7,034 nucleotides of DNA from Chloroflexota bacterium (lineage in GTDB: Bacteria; Chloroflexota; Anaerolineae; Promineifilales; Promineifilaceae), in the NCBI GenBank assembly GCA_024640485.1, contig JAHEEY010000247.1:1-7034 (forward strand), in the 5' to 3' direction. The translations under genes and the position numbers were made by a program. This document shows, piece after piece, positions 6,637-7,034 of this stretch (positions are counted from its first letter, which is position 1; every line of letters begins with the position of its first letter). Below the pieces are notes generated by a model. That model was given only the letters and a program-made list of their open reading frames with translations. It ran no database searches and had not been told where the DNA came from.

Positions 6637-7034
6637 ATGAGCATTCAGATACGGCCGTTTTCCGGCAGCGACGACGATTACCAGCGGGCGGTGGCGCTGC
6701 GCAACACGGTCAACCCCGATCTACCCAGCACCGTGGCGATATGGCGGCATTGGGACGGGGTGCTGACCGCCCAGCGGCAGGTGCGCCGGCTGCTGGCGGA
6801 GGATGAGACCGGGCAGCTGCTGGGATACGCGGAATTCGGGCAGACCTCCACCCTGCATGGGAAATTCAACCTGGTGTTCAACCTACTTCCGGCTGCCTGG
6901 GGGGATGCCGCCGGGCCGCTTTTAGGGGAGGTGTTGGCAGAAGCTGGGCGGCATGGAGCCAGGGCGCTGGTGATCGAGGCCCGGGAATCGGAAAGCGAGA
7001 AGCTGGCTTTTCTGCGGGGTCAGGGGTTCCGGGT
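6637..7034 (+). CDS. GNAT-family N-acetyltransferase, 3'-truncated by window edge
   Basis: The frame starts at ATG 6637 and stays open to the last base, giving 132 residues plus two bases of the next codon. It begins MSIQIRPFSGSDDDYQRAVA, the usual GNAT opening of a beta strand (IRPF) followed by a helix. A strand resembling the central GNAT sheet, TGQLLGYAEFG, appears near residues 57-67. Near residues 105-130 a helix-strand-helix pattern (GARALVIEARESESEKLAFL, then RGQGFR) matches the typical GNAT 'FLxxxGF' segment that precedes the final strands. The acetyl-CoA loop (Q/RxxGxG/A) is not obvious in the visible part and appears replaced by a weaker GDAAGPLL stretch (about 95-102). The enzyme would move an acetyl group from acetyl-CoA to an amine, substrate unknown. 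With its own likely promoter after a hairpin, it is probably not part of the export operon. Confidence 0.8.
   Translation, partial: MSIQIRPFSGSDDDYQRAVALRNTVNPDLPSTVAIWRHWDGVLTAQRQVRRLLAEDETGQLLGYAEFGQTSTLHGKFNLVFNLLPAAWGDAAGPLLGEVLAEAGRHGARALVIEARESESEKLAFLRGQGFR

Overview
The window is a compact, GC-rich (about 60% G+C by eye) bacterial segment with every recognisable gene on the + strand. I read it as chromosomal DNA from a Chloroflexota-like bacterium (Anaerolineae/Caldilineae type). The reasons are a PF10119-type methyltransferase, half-size ABC exporters with the 'RTGPVRWILSHL' and 'FRHQSLEYI' tail styles I associate with that phylum, a TTG start, and a GNAT gene with a -10 box almost touching its ATG. 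The taxonomic call is an impression from protein style, not a proof.

Layout: (1) positions 1-1551 hold the 3' part of a class I SAM-dependent methyltransferase with a MethyTransf_Reg (PF10119) middle domain, related to the protein-lysine methyltransferases of Rickettsia. Its first few dozen residues lie before the window. (2) A roughly 100-base gap contains an exact TATAAT box, a leader hairpin and a good ribosome binding site for a TTG start. (3) Positions 1655-6556 look like a three-gene export operon: ABC half-transporter A (584 aa), an MFS efflux permease (427 aa) and ABC half-transporter B (614 aa), with gaps of only 5 and 13 bases. (4) An 80-base gap carries a hairpin that may end the operon. 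(5) From 6637 to the window end is the start of a GNAT-family acetyltransferase, probably translated from a leaderless mRNA.

How they fit: the two ABC subunits have complementary, non-equivalent ATPase motifs. A has Asp in place of the catalytic Glu but an intact LSGGQ. B has the catalytic Glu but a degenerate LSMGQ. This is the pattern of heterodimeric exporters such as TM287/TM288, BmrC/BmrD and LmrC/LmrD, so A and B very likely form one transporter with one degenerate and one consensus site, although an MFS gene separates them. The operon is therefore probably devoted to export of drugs, lipids or other hydrophobic compounds; no substrate can be named.

No RNA genes, CRISPR arrays, insertion sequences, att sites or long repeats were seen, and no stretch over 300 bases lacks a gene. 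I found no convincing undescribed system. The points most worth a second look are the split heterodimer with its embedded MFS gene and the short leader in front of it.
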